64,000 nt of DNA from Thalassovita sp. (GCF_963691685.1 NZ_OY829290.1:3497501-3561500); one strand, 5' to 3'. Positions 27,245 through 35,671 are shown, numbered from the stretch's first letter. Numbers and translations: made by a program. Notes: generated from the letters alone by a model not told the origin.

Positions 27245-27652
27245 ATGAGGAATTTTAAGAAAGTTGTTGTGATGGGGTTGGTGTCCCTGATCACAGCCTG
27301 CAGCGGGACAATGCAAGGCGTAGTTCGGGGAGAAGGCACCCCTATCCAATTTACCTACGAACAAGGCATGGACCGCGACATTTACTCGGCCACTGTCGAT
27401 GGCGAGCAGTTTAATGGGCAAGCAGTATATGCCGACGCAACAAGTGGCACTGGCGTGGTGTTCGCTAACGGTGGTGTAGTCCCGGTATTCACGTCAACTA
27501 CCTCCGGAAATCTTGTAGCGGTATTGTTCGGAGACAAAGGCTCTACAATGCGATGCAATATGAACTATGCAGATAGTTCTGGCTTCACTTCAATGGGCGG
27601 AGTTGGCGTCTGTCAACATAGCGACGGTCGGATAATCGACGTCATGTGGTGA
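27245..27652 (+). CDS. Small predicted lipoprotein
   Basis: 135 residues. The N-terminus has two lysines, a hydrophobic stretch VVVMGLVSLITAC and a lipobox with the lipid-modified cysteine at C19. The rest is a small Gly/Thr/Ser-rich domain, probably beta-rich, with two further cysteines near the C-terminus (MRCNMNY, VGVCQH) that may form a disulfide. I do not recognise the family. Surface lipoproteins on phage elements sometimes block superinfection, but that is speculation here. Confidence 0.8.
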   Translation: MRNFKKVVVMGLVSLITACSGTMQGVVRGEGTPIQFTYEQGMDRDIYSATVDGEQFNGQAVYADATSGTGVVFANGGVVPVFTSTTSGNLVAVLFGDKGSTMRCNMNYADSSGFTSMGGVGVCQHSDGRIIDVMW

Positions 27653-27828
27653 TTGCCAGCGCAATGTCGAGACTTTGCGTAAAATCTGCGCCTCCTACTA
27701 CTCAATAGGTTGCCCCATAGGAAAAGGTGAGAGAGCAAAGTGTCCTGAAATGTATACCTATCAGGACACTCCGCCAGTTTTAACCCACCTCTGATTTTGT
27801 TGATTATTTTTTGTCCGATAAATATGGA

Positions 27829-27858
27829 TTGACAGTTATGGGACAATATTCCCATAAA
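27829..27858 (+). promoter_or_regulatory. Promoter with embedded palindrome before the serine recombinase
   Basis: TTGACA at 27829-27834 lies 18 bp from CATAAA (27853-27858), a plausible sigma-70 promoter. An 8-bp inverted repeat TTATGGGA/TCCCATAA with a 6-nt centre (27836-27857) covers the spacer and -10 region, 32 bp before the recombinase start. Resolvases often bind palindromic sites over their own promoter, so autorepression or a res-like subsite is inferred. Confidence 0.55.
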
Positions 27859-27889
27859 GCCTAGAGCTTATCGAACACTGAGGTGAAAC

Positions 27890-28441
27890 ATGACAGGTAC
27901 GATTGTAGGCTATGCACGGGTTTCTTCCGTTGGGCAGAACGAGGAGGCGCAAATCGGCATCCTCAAAAAGAACGATGCGACAAAGCTGTTTATCGATAAG
28001 GCCAGCGGTAAATCTCGGAACAAGCGCCCAAGGCTAGCAGAAGCTCTGGAGTGGGTCAGAGAAGGGGATGTCCTCATGGTGACCCGGCTGGATCGCTTGG
28101 CCCGTTCGGTCAAGGACCTCCACGACATTGCACAAGAACTGGATCGGAAAAACGTTGGCCTCAAGGTCACGGAGCAGAGCATAGACACCACCACACCTCA
28201 GGGGCGGCTAATGTTCACCATGCTAGGAGCCATTGCAGAGTTTGAGACTGACTTGCGGAAAGAGCGGCAGGAAGAGGGGATCGCGTTGGCCAAGGCAGAA
28301 GGACGGTTCAACGGGCGGCCTGTGACGATTGACCATCAGGCAGTGCGGAAAGCCTTCGACGAGGGGATGAAGCCAGCTCAGATCGCAAAAGAGTTCGGGA
28401 TTGCTCGTTCTTCTGTGTATCGGGCGCTTGCCGAGAAATAA
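27890..28441 (+). CDS. Serine recombinase (resolvase/invertase family)
   Basis: 183 residues, normal size for Tn3-type resolvases and DNA invertases. The catalytic serine S12 is in GYARVSSVGQN. MVTRLDRLARSVKDL and TPQGRLMFTMLGAIAEFETDLRKER are family signatures. A C-terminal helix-turn-helix (PAQIAKEFGIARSSVYRAL) is intact. It probably resolves multimers of the excised island or inverts a segment; I see no obvious inverted-repeat pair bounding an invertible segment. Confidence 0.95.
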   Translation: MTGTIVGYARVSSVGQNEEAQIGILKKNDATKLFIDKASGKSRNKRPRLAEALEWVREGDVLMVTRLDRLARSVKDLHDIAQELDRKNVGLKVTEQSIDTTTPQGRLMFTMLGAIAEFETDLRKERQEEGIALAKAEGRFNGRPVTIDHQAVRKAFDEGMKPAQIAKEFGIARSSVYRALAEK

Positions 28442-28747
28442 TTGCTTAGAGAACTCCAGTCTCCGGCAAACGGATCAAAAGGAAATGGCTAGAGGTGGAA
28501 CCGTCCCCACCTGCTAGGGAATTCCGACTTGTCTCAGTGTCTGCGTCTTTATCTGTTTCACGCGGAGTCTTACGGGACAACCTTCGCGGCTTCCTCTGTG
28601 GCGACATTCCGGTCATTCTGTCGAATTTGGGCCACACGGGGGTCCAAACACGAAGCCAACAAGACAACGACGTTCGGAAAAGGTTGCCCCATTAGAAAGA
28701 GGGGCATTCCGCCGCTCTTGCCCAAATCAAGACAGAGGCTTCCCCGA
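28442..28747. other. Intergenic region before RNase HI
   Basis: About 300 bases. A stem AGGTGG/CCACCT lies at 28493-28512. A frame from 28529 is open into the RNase H gene, but its translation is unlike RNase H and has no ribosome-binding site, so it is not taken as coding. Confidence 0.5.
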
Positions 28748-29248
28748 ATGGAACACCCGACCACGACCGCTCTGGCGGAACAATCCCACATCGCCTACAC
28801 CGATGGCGCTTGCCACGGTAACCCCGGCCCTGGCGCTTGGGCGCATTTCACCCTCAACCCCGATGGAACCTTTACCGAAGCCGCCGGGTTCCTGCGTGGC
28901 ACGACCAACCAGCGATCCGAGCTCCTTGCCGCTATCAATGCCCTGGAGGAGACACGGGCAGATGCTCGCGTCCACATCTATAGTGACAGCGCCTATGTGG
29001 TGAACGGGGCCACACAATGGCTTGATGGCTGGAAACAGAAGAACTGGCTGACCGCCAAGAAGAAGAGCGTGAAAAACCGCGACCTTTGGGAACGGTTGGA
29101 CGCCTTGATGGCCACCCGCGGGGTCTCCTTTGAACACATTCCCGGACATTCCGGTATTCCTGGCAATGAACGAGCGGACGCGCTCGCACAACAGGCCACC
29201 GCAGAGCGTGTGAACTTCGGTCCAATCACCTTCCAATTCGAGCAGTAA
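28748..29248 (+). CDS. rnhA: Ribonuclease HI
   Basis: 166 residues from MEHPTTTALAEQSHIAYTDGAC. All four catalytic carboxylates are visible: D in YTDGACHGNPGPGAWA, E in NQRSELLAAINALE, D in YSDSAYVVNG, and D in IPGNERADALA. It cuts the RNA strand of RNA-DNA hybrids. A cellular copy would be expected elsewhere in the genome, so this is an accessory copy. It lies 12 bp upstream of the 1294-aa gene and is probably co-transcribed, perhaps serving replication-primer removal of the element. Confidence 0.95.
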   Translation: MEHPTTTALAEQSHIAYTDGACHGNPGPGAWAHFTLNPDGTFTEAAGFLRGTTNQRSELLAAINALEETRADARVHIYSDSAYVVNGATQWLDGWKQKNWLTAKKKSVKNRDLWERLDALMATRGVSFEHIPGHSGIPGNERADALAQQATAERVNFGPITFQFEQ

Positions 29249-29260
29249 GAGGAGCGAGAG

Positions 29261-32200
29261 ATGAGTACCTCGATACCGACCACCAAAGATGTGGCCTATC
29301 TTCTCGACCATCCGGAGAAGGCGGAGAAGTTCGACGCTCAGTTCGGAGAAGGGAGAGCGGCTCAATACCTGCAAGCCCATACCAGCGCGGAGCGGCCCCA
29401 AGAACCGCTTGAAGGTCACCGCACTAGTGGTGCCCCCGACCCCTCTTTGCAGCACCGCTCAGCGGACTCTCAGCCCACCGCTAAGGACGTTACTTACCTG
29501 CTAGCCCACCCCGAGTTGGCAGAGAAGTTTGATGCCCAATTTGGCGAGGGTGCAGCAGCCTCCATCCTTGATCGCGCCCACTCTGAGGAACCCAGGGATA
29601 ATGGCCCCTTGGGAGAACTGATCCGGGGCAACGACCCCAATGCGCCAGATCCTGAGGACACCTCCGCCCTAGGGGAAATTGCACAGGGGATCGGCAATGG
29701 CATCCAGGAAGCCTTCAACGAGACCGTGGACACGCTGGAGAGCTTCGACATTGCCGCCTCCAAGAAGCTGGATGAGTGGGGCATCCCCTCACGGCTCCAG
29801 ATCGTAAACCAGGAAGGTGATTTTGACCCGGACCTCAAGTTTTTCCATGAGAGCGAAGGGGACACGGACTTCCTCGGTGGCCAAACGACAGTGAAGGGCG
29901 ACGCAGTTGAAGTCGCGATGATCAAGGAACCCGTTACGGGCCTTGGTCGGTTCACCTCTTCCACCACCCAGTTCCTTGCGGGCATGGCCGGAGCTGGGAA
30001 GGTCACGGGGCTCAAAGGGCTCTGGGGCGCGTTTGTCAACGGAGCCGTTTCGGATGGTGTGGCCTTCGACCCCAACGACGCCAATCTGACCGCATGGGCT
30101 GACCAGAACGAACACGCCATTCCACTCGTCACGGAAGCCCTGGCTACTGATCCAGAAGACCCTGAATGGATGAACCGAATGCGTAATATCACCGAAGGGG
30201 TCATCCTGGGCGGGGCCGTGGAGATTACGATGAAGGGCCTCAAGGGACTTGCCCTGGCCGTCAAAGGTCAGCGTATCGGTGGTGAAACCGGAGAAGCCCT
30301 AATCAAGCAGAGTGAAGAGCTGGTGGATGAGGCCACAGAGGAAGCGCGTGTGGCGATGGATGAGGGCGTCGCCTTGGAGTCTCCGGGCACCTTTCAGCTC
30401 ACCCCAGAGGCCCGTGTAGATGGAGGAGAGGGACGACTGTTCCTCACTCCGGAAACCCGCGTAGACAAGCCCAAGGAGCTCCCTCTCACCAATCCCGAGG
30501 CAATCCGGGTGGCAATGGCTGACAGGGCTCTGGTAACCCCTGAGCAAATCTCCAAAAGCCTCTGGTTCAATGCCTCCAAGATGGACGGGCCAATGGAAGC
30601 CCAGGCGATGATTGAAGTCGCAGGGGATGCCCTGGCCCGCAGCGGTGCTCTTGAGAGGTTGGGCCTGGATAGACCAGAGAGCTTCGACACCGTTATAGCC
30701 TCAGCCAAAGAAGAGCTGGCCAACCTAACGGGTGGGAGATTGGATGAGCTGACCGAACGGGTTGCTGCTATTGGAGAAAGTGCAGTTGAGCAAGGGAAAT
30801 TCCTGGTGGCTGGCAAGATGGCCCTCCAGTCTCTGGGTCGGGAGGTCTCTCAGGCCGCTACCAAACTCGACAGCATGTATGCGCTGGGCAAAGTTGACCC
30901 CGAGGCGGAAGCCCGCCTTCTGGACCTCATGCAGACCCATACTGACCTACAAGGACACCTGAAGCGCATTCAAACGGCAGCCGCTCGGGCCACCTCGGTT
31001 GGCCGTATCCGGACCACCGATGGGATCGACGGAAAGGCAATGGACGCCCTGACCCGCGTGGAAGCCGCTGGAGGTTCCAAGGCAATCCGCAAAGCAGCCA
31101 AGCAGCTCCGCATGGCGGGTGGTCCTGCTCAACAGGCCGCACTCCTCCGGGATATGGTTCGTGGGGGGCGCGTCAACCGGGCTCTCAAAGTCGTCAATGA
31201 GGTCTTCATCAACAACATCCTCTCTGGCTGGCGGACCCATGCGGTCAACGTTACTTCAAACATGGTCAACACTGTGGTTCTTCCCATGGAACGGGTTATG
31301 GGTGGCGCAGTCACGCGCAACCCGCAACAGATCCGTGAAGGTCTCCAGCAGTACACGGCCCTACGCTCCGCAGTGATGGACAGCATCCGCCTGTCCGGTC
31401 GGGTGCTGAAGAATGAGATGCCCGTTTTGGATACTCAAGTGAAGCTCGACTATCAGAATGAGGGTTTTCGAGCGGTTTCTAAGGATGCGTTGGGTGTTGA
31501 AAGCCAGCTCGGTGGAAAGATCGTGGATGGCATGGGAGCTCTGATCCGGGTGCCTGGGCGGTTCCTGATGGCAGAGGATGAGTTCTTCAAACAAATCATG
31601 TTCCGTTCACGCCTCCAGGCACGGCTCACGAGTGAAGTGCAAGGCCTTTCACCAGAAAGCCTCAAGCGCATGGGCTACGCAAATGCGGGGGAGTTCATCG
31701 AAGGAGAAACCCGCGCGGCAACGATGACAGTTCAAACACTAGAGGACCGCTGGGAGGACATGCTGCTGAAGGGCCGAGTAGTTGATGACCCTGATGTCAA
31801 AGCTCAGTTCATCCGAGACAACTTGGGGGCAGCTAACGAGGGTTCCAAATACGCTGCGGATGCCCTGCGGGTGGCCCGCGAGGCAACTTTCACACAGCTT
31901 TTGAAAGAAGGGACGCTCTCTCACGGCTGGCAACAGATGGCGAATAGGCATCCGGTTCTCCGGCAGATCACACCTTTCATCCAGACGCCTGCCAATATCC
32001 TGGTCAAGGCATTCCATCGGGTGCCGGGGGTGAACTTGCTTCATTCTCAGTATCGGGAACGGCTACTCTCTTCAGATCCGAACATCAAAGCGGAAGCGGC
32101 AGGTGAGATGGCGACTGGCGTTGCTCTAAGCTTGGCCGTCTTGATGCTGTCTTACGAAGGGCGGATCACCGGAGGTGGACCAACCGATGGCAGAACCCGC

Positions 32201-33145
32201 GCCCTTTGGATGCGGGACAAGAACTGGCAGCCTTATTCGATCAACCTGGGAACCGCTGAGAAGCCCCATTGGGTCGAATACAAGCGGATGGACCCCTACG
32301 CCTTACCCTTCGGGATTGCTGGAGACATTGCTGAGATGATGCAGGCCAGTGAGAATGATCCCACATTCGATAGCGCTGGGCTGTTCGCCATGCTTGTGGC
32401 TTCGGTTGGCCGAAACCTGACCTCCAAGACTTGGCTCCAAGGCATGGCTGACGTTGTCGAAGTGCTTCACTCTTCAGATCGACCGCAAGTGGCGCAGCGA
32501 TGGATGGAGCAGCGCGTGGCTTCTATGGTCCCGTTTGCCTCAGCCAACCGGGCCTACAATCAAGACAGCGATGCCTTTGCCCGCGAGGCGCGAGGCTTCC
32601 TGGAGCGCATCAAGGCGAACACCCCAGGTATGTCGGGCGATCTGCCCATTCGTTACGATTGGATTTCCGGAGAGGCCATCGAGCACCCGACGCGGCTGCT
32701 TGGATACATCACTGCATCTTCCGGACCAAAGGACGTGGTGGATGAAGAACTGAGACGGCTCAACTATGGCTTCACCGGGCCAGATCGTAAGATTGGAGCT
32801 ATCACGCTTTCCTCGGAGCAATACCAGGAATGGGCAAAGCATATGGGAACCGTCCTGATCGGCGGAAAGACCCTGAAGGAACGGCTGGAGGCCACAATGC
32901 AATCCGGGCGGTATGACCTTGAGCGGCTCCGAGTACCTGATGGCCTGACATCTCCAGCCGAGAGCCACCGGGTTGAAATGCTTCGGGGCACTATTGCTGG
33001 CTACAAGCAGAAAGCCCGAGGGGTCCTCCTGGAAAAACACCCCGAGCTCCTCAAAGCCTGGATCGCTTATGAGCGATATGAAGCCGATGCTCTGCGTGGG
33101 ACGGTCAAAGCGGGTGACCGGGAAAATCTACTTGTGGGGTTCTGA
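29261..33145 (+). CDS. Large phage internal-virion/DNA-ejection-like protein
   Basis: 1294 residues, preceded by GAGGAG-like sequence. Two similar ~30-residue repeats open the protein (DVAYLLDHPEKAEKFDAQFGEG and DVTYLLAHPELAEKFDAQFGEG, about residues 10-35 and 76-100). Short D/H-P-x-A-x-x-FD-x-x-FG repeats like these occur in large structural proteins of podovirus-like phages. A central region is helical with amphipathic and hydrophobic stretches (FINNILSGWRTHAVNVTSNMVNTVVLPMERVMGGAV). I see no protease, lytic transglycosylase or polymerase motif. A role in the virion or in DNA delivery is inferred; the family is not firmly identified. Confidence 0.6.
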   Translation: MSTSIPTTKDVAYLLDHPEKAEKFDAQFGEGRAAQYLQAHTSAERPQEPLEGHRTSGAPDPSLQHRSADSQPTAKDVTYLLAHPELAEKFDAQFGEGAAASILDRAHSEEPRDNGPLGELIRGNDPNAPDPEDTSALGEIAQGIGNGIQEAFNETVDTLESFDIAASKKLDEWGIPSRLQIVNQEGDFDPDLKFFHESEGDTDFLGGQTTVKGDAVEVAMIKEPVTGLGRFTSSTTQFLAGMAGAGKVTGLKGLWGAFVNGAVSDGVAFDPNDANLTAWADQNEHAIPLVTEALATDPEDPEWMNRMRNITEGVILGGAVEITMKGLKGLALAVKGQRIGGETGEALIKQSEELVDEATEEARVAMDEGVALESPGTFQLTPEARVDGGEGRLFLTPETRVDKPKELPLTNPEAIRVAMADRALVTPEQISKSLWFNASKMDGPMEAQAMIEVAGDALARSGALERLGLDRPESFDTVIASAKEELANLTGGRLDELTERVAAIGESAVEQGKFLVAGKMALQSLGREVSQAATKLDSMYALGKVDPEAEARLLDLMQTHTDLQGHLKRIQTAAARATSVGRIRTTDGIDGKAMDALTRVEAAGGSKAIRKAAKQLRMAGGPAQQAALLRDMVRGGRVNRALKVVNEVFINNILSGWRTHAVNVTSNMVNTVVLPMERVMGGAVTRNPQQIREGLQQYTALRSAVMDSIRLSGRVLKNEMPVLDTQVKLDYQNEGFRAVSKDALGVESQLGGKIVDGMGALIRVPGRFLMAEDEFFKQIMFRSRLQARLTSEVQGLSPESLKRMGYANAGEFIEGETRAATMTVQTLEDRWEDMLLKGRVVDDPDVKAQFIRDNLGAANEGSKYAADALRVAREATFTQLLKEGTLSHGWQQMANRHPVLRQITPFIQTPANILVKAFHRVPGVNLLHSQYRERLLSSDPNIKAEAAGEMATGVALSLAVLMLSYEGRITGGGPTDGRTRALWMRDKNWQPYSINLGTAEKPHWVEYKRMDPYALPFGIAGDIAEMMQASENDPTFDSAGLFAMLVASVGRNLTSKTWLQGMADVVEVLHSSDRPQVAQRWMEQRVASMVPFASANRAYNQDSDAFAREARGFLERIKANTPGMSGDLPIRYDWISGEAIEHPTRLLGYITASSGPKDVVDEELRRLNYGFTGPDRKIGAITLSSEQYQEWAKHMGTVLIGGKTLKERLEATMQSGRYDLERLRVPDGLTSPAESHRVEMLRGTIAGYKQKARGVLLEKHPELLKAWIAYERYEADALRGTVKAGDRENLLVGF

Positions 33146-33187
33146 TCACACCCCGCAATGAGTCGAACTGAGAGGGGCTCAAGCGAG

Positions 33188-34198
33188 TCCCTCAACTTCT
33201 TCGAGGGAGTCACACCTTTCTAGGTGATATGGGCGGAGCACAAAGAGTAGGAATAACCTCGGAAGTTCTGAGGTTAATCGCAGCCCGCCGCCAGCTTCCT
33301 GCACCGCTAGGTGACGAAGATAAGAACCGAGTCTCTGTCGCTTGTATCTCGATTAACCAGAAAAACTCTCTGGCTATCTGCGGCAACTCAACTTGCCGGT
33401 TCATCTAAGCACGAACACCCTGAAAATCTCTCAGGTTTGGCGCGGGTCCATCCACCCACAAATGGAATGAAAGCAGCAATGGCTAAAGAACGACTGAGAA
33501 CCTTTGAAGGCCCCACCGAAATGGGGGACCTGAAGTTTACCGTATGGGACCGCGACGGTGAGCCTTGGTTCAACGCAAAAGAGGTATGCGCCGCCTTGGG
33601 GATGAACCTCAGTGCAGGCACTACACAATGGACCAAAGGTCTAGATGGGACTGAGCGCCTCAAAGTGACACGCAAAGAACTCCCTGAGATTTTCTCAGGT
33701 AGTCGCGCCCCCTCATATGTGATGATTTCCGAAAGCGGCCTCTACAAGCTCATCATGCGGTCCAACAAACCGGAAGCTGCCAAGTTCCAAGACTGGGTCA
33801 CCAAAGTGGTCCTCCCGGCGATCCGCAAGGACGGCGGCGAAATCGCAAAAGAAAACTGAACGAATTAGCGATTTACCTTTACGAGAATACGGATAATCGG
33901 GGAACCAGTTCCGCCGTTTGTACGGTGCTGGGGATACTCAGAGCGCGAACTATACCCTGTGTTCGGCACAGGCTAAGGCGGGGGCTGCAATTTCCGTTGG
34001 TTCTCAAGCGTAGGTGAAGATGCGTTCAACGAAGTCACTCGCAAGGAACACCCGCAGATTTTCTGCGGTAGCCGCGCCCTTTCCGAGCTTAGGATTGGTG
34101 CCTCTTTCAGGGCGTGAATATCCTTGGCAAAAACAAGGTTAATCGCGCCCCCCACCGCCGGTTCATCTCCGAACGAACTCCCTGCGAATTTCACAGGG
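33188..34198 (+). repeat. Array of nine 17-nt hairpins with variable, self-complementary arms
   Basis: Nine stems, each exactly 17 nt from first CC to last GG: 33190-33206, 33257-33273, 33357-33373, 33419-33435, 33683-33699, 33956-33972, 34052-34068, 34122-34138, 34181-34197. Arms differ but pair within each copy, for example CCTGAGA/TCTCAGG, CCGCAGA/TCTGCGG, CCTGTG/CACAGG, CCTTG/CAAGG. Several are followed by a shared tail like TTAATCGCGCC or TAGYCGCGCC. One copy (33683) lies inside the BRO-N gene, the rest in DNA with no other gene. Conserved shape with changing sequence points to selection on structure. Confidence 0.8.
33467..33859 (+). CDS. BRO-N domain protein (phage antirepressor-like)
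   Basis: 130 residues from MKAAMAKERLRTFEG; a start four codons later (MAKERL) is also possible. It is essentially a lone BRO-N domain: LKFTVWDRDGEPWFNAKEVCAALGM, then MISESGLYKLIMRSNKPEAAKFQDWVTKVVLPAIRKDGG. BRO-N is a DNA-binding domain common in phage antirepressors and regulators. The usual C-terminal partner domain (ANT, KilA-C) is missing, so it may act as a simple regulator. Residues about 70-82 (KELPEIFSGSRAPS) are encoded by one copy of the hairpin repeat, and degenerate relatives of that stretch occur in other copies around the gene. Confidence 0.88.
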   Translation: MKAAMAKERLRTFEGPTEMGDLKFTVWDRDGEPWFNAKEVCAALGMNLSAGTTQWTKGLDGTERLKVTRKELPEIFSGSRAPSYVMISESGLYKLIMRSNKPEAAKFQDWVTKVVLPAIRKDGGEIAKEN

Positions 34199-34415
34199 AG
34201 CCATACTGTTTCCTGCCCTGTGTTTATTGCGCCTCAAAGAGCCCGAATTGCCTGGAAATCTCGTAGCTTAAGCGCAGTAAGCCGCTAGCTCGGAATTCAC
34301 GGACAAGCTGTCTGAAGAGGCGCAGACCCCACGCCGAACGACTTATCACACATATGAAAACGCGCTGGAGGCCCTTCGAGGTCGGCTCAGTGAACAAACA
34401 TGAAAGGAGAAATCC
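33860..34415. other. Repeat-rich non-coding region between BRO-N and the ParB-like gene
   Basis: 556 bases without an intact gene. It holds four of the hairpin repeats. Translating 34019-34089 gives EVTRKEHPQIFCGSRALS, clearly like VTRKELPEIFSGSRAPS of BRO-N. At 34136-34165 the translation NRAPHRRFISER resembles SRAPSYVMISES of the same protein. The frames are broken, so these may be decayed BRO-N copies. Confidence 0.6.
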
Positions 34416-35300
34416 ATGTTGCCATTCGAGCAGATGGACGAGCACCCTGACGAGACCCGAAGGCAAGCCTTTGAACGGGTCCGAACTGAACACGAGCAAG
34501 GAGAGACGCAGCGGAAGGAGAGCCCTCGCGTGGTTTCCTTCCTCTCATTGAACTTTGAGGTGAAAGTATTCCAGCACCGGGAAGGAGGGTCCGACAGTGA
34601 ACTTGGGCTTGCATACCACGTTGACCATCTGTTGCAGGCGATCAAACGAGAACCCAACCGACGACTGGACCCTATCACAATCTGGCGCTGTGGCAATCGC
34701 TGGGTTGTCCTTGATGGTCACTTCAGGGCGGAAGCCTACCGACGGTACGCCGAGGAGCAACAGCTTTCTCTGGCTAAGTTCAAACTGCCCTGCCGGGTGT
34801 TTCACGGGTCGGTCCTGGAAGCATTCGACTTCTCCATCACCGCGAACAAGAAAGTCACCGAACCCCTGTCTGCTACTGAGCGAAGTAACGCCGCATGGCA
34901 GCGCGTCTGTCTGAGTTGGGCAGGCGACGCCTGGAACACCTCAAAAGCAGACCTGGTGGGGTTAGGGCTGGTCACTGAGAACACCGTTTCCCGGATGCGG
35001 CGGACGCTGAAATTACTCACCAGTGAGCAGCAAGTATCTATTGAGGAGGCCAACGACCTTACGTGGTTGGATGCAATGCAGATGCTGACAGATCCCGCCG
35101 AAGTCGACAATGACTGGCTATATGACGACGAGTTGAGACGGAGAGAAGCCGAGAAGCAGGCCAACCGCTTCTTGCGGACTTTCGGGGACTTCCCAAAGGA
35201 GGCCCCATTGTTTTTCCTGGAGGCGCTAGAAATCTATTCCCCGAAGATGGTTGAGCAATGGACGGAGTACCTGAGCACGCCGGATGAAGGCGAGTTTTAG
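34416..35300 (+). CDS. ParB-like domain protein
   Basis: 294 residues; the start follows AAAGGAGA at a good distance. The ParB/Srx-fold signature is LDGHFRAEAYRRYAEE, with D100-G-H-F-R104 in place of the usual DGHHR. A helix-turn-helix-like stretch lies at about 175-210 (TSKADLVGLGLVTENTVSRMRRTLKLL). No ParA is encoded beside it, so a plasmid-like partition role is unlikely. Lone ParB-domain proteins on mobile elements act as DNA-binding regulators, CTPases or nucleases. The C-terminal third is acidic and unlike known ParB tails. Confidence 0.8.
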   Translation: MLPFEQMDEHPDETRRQAFERVRTEHEQGETQRKESPRVVSFLSLNFEVKVFQHREGGSDSELGLAYHVDHLLQAIKREPNRRLDPITIWRCGNRWVVLDGHFRAEAYRRYAEEQQLSLAKFKLPCRVFHGSVLEAFDFSITANKKVTEPLSATERSNAAWQRVCLSWAGDAWNTSKADLVGLGLVTENTVSRMRRTLKLLTSEQQVSIEEANDLTWLDAMQMLTDPAEVDNDWLYDDELRRREAEKQANRFLRTFGDFPKEAPLFFLEALEIYSPKMVEQWTEYLSTPDEGEF

Positions 35301-35324
35301 GGGACCTTAGGGGGTACCATGCGT

Positions 35325-35348
35325 GGGGGATGCGTTTCGCATACCCCC
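35325..35348 (+). terminator. Stem-loop after the ParB-like gene
   Basis: GGGGG-A-TGCG pairs with CGCA-TA-CCCCC around a TTT loop, 25 bp after the ParB-like stop. No clear T-run follows, so it may be a weak terminator or a processing site. Confidence 0.45.
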
Positions 35349-35473
35349 GCCAATACGAAGAAATAGTTTGACGGGTTGGAGGCGGATAGATAAGTATTTG
35401 AAGGGAAATAACATTTCCACAAGTGGGACAAAATTCTCCCCCGATAACAAATATCGGTTTGAGGAGAACCATC

Positions 35474-35671
35474 ATGGAATACGACCCAACCAAGCCTCTT
35501 GTGACTCTTGGTCGATTTGTTTTTGATTTACAAGTAAGCCCGCGCCTGACGGGGGAGTCGATGGCACACATTCTCCGCTACAAAAGCGAAGCATGGAACA
35601 GCTTCGAGTTACGCCTCGGCTCAGTCCTATTCTTCTTTGAAACAGCCAGATTTGGGGTCAAGCCCACCTAG
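35474..35671 (+). CDS. 65-residue hypothetical protein
   Basis: The ATG follows GAGGAGAACC, a strong ribosome-binding site at proper spacing, which favours it over an upstream start at 35423. Sequence MEYDPTKPLVTLGRFVFDLQ...LGSVLFFFETARFGVKPT, no recognised family. It lies alone between the ParB-like and DUF262-AlbA genes. Small proteins here could be toxin, antitoxin or regulator of the defence gene, but nothing in it proves that. Confidence 0.5.
   Translation: MEYDPTKPLVTLGRFVFDLQVSPRLTGESMAHILRYKSEAWNSFELRLGSVLFFFETARFGVKPT

Noticed and set aside
33188..34198. CRISPR array
   Set aside because: The repeats are not identical, spacing varies from about 60 to 270 bp, no cas gene is present, and one copy lies inside a coding gene.
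33188..34198. Series of ordinary terminators or a type III toxin-antitoxin RNA
   Set aside because: Stems lack U-runs and are not at gene ends. Type III antitoxin repeats are tandem and near-identical, and no ToxN-like gene is near.
33188..34415. Diversity-generating retroelement
   Set aside because: There is no reverse transcriptase gene and no adenine-biased template/variable repeat pair.
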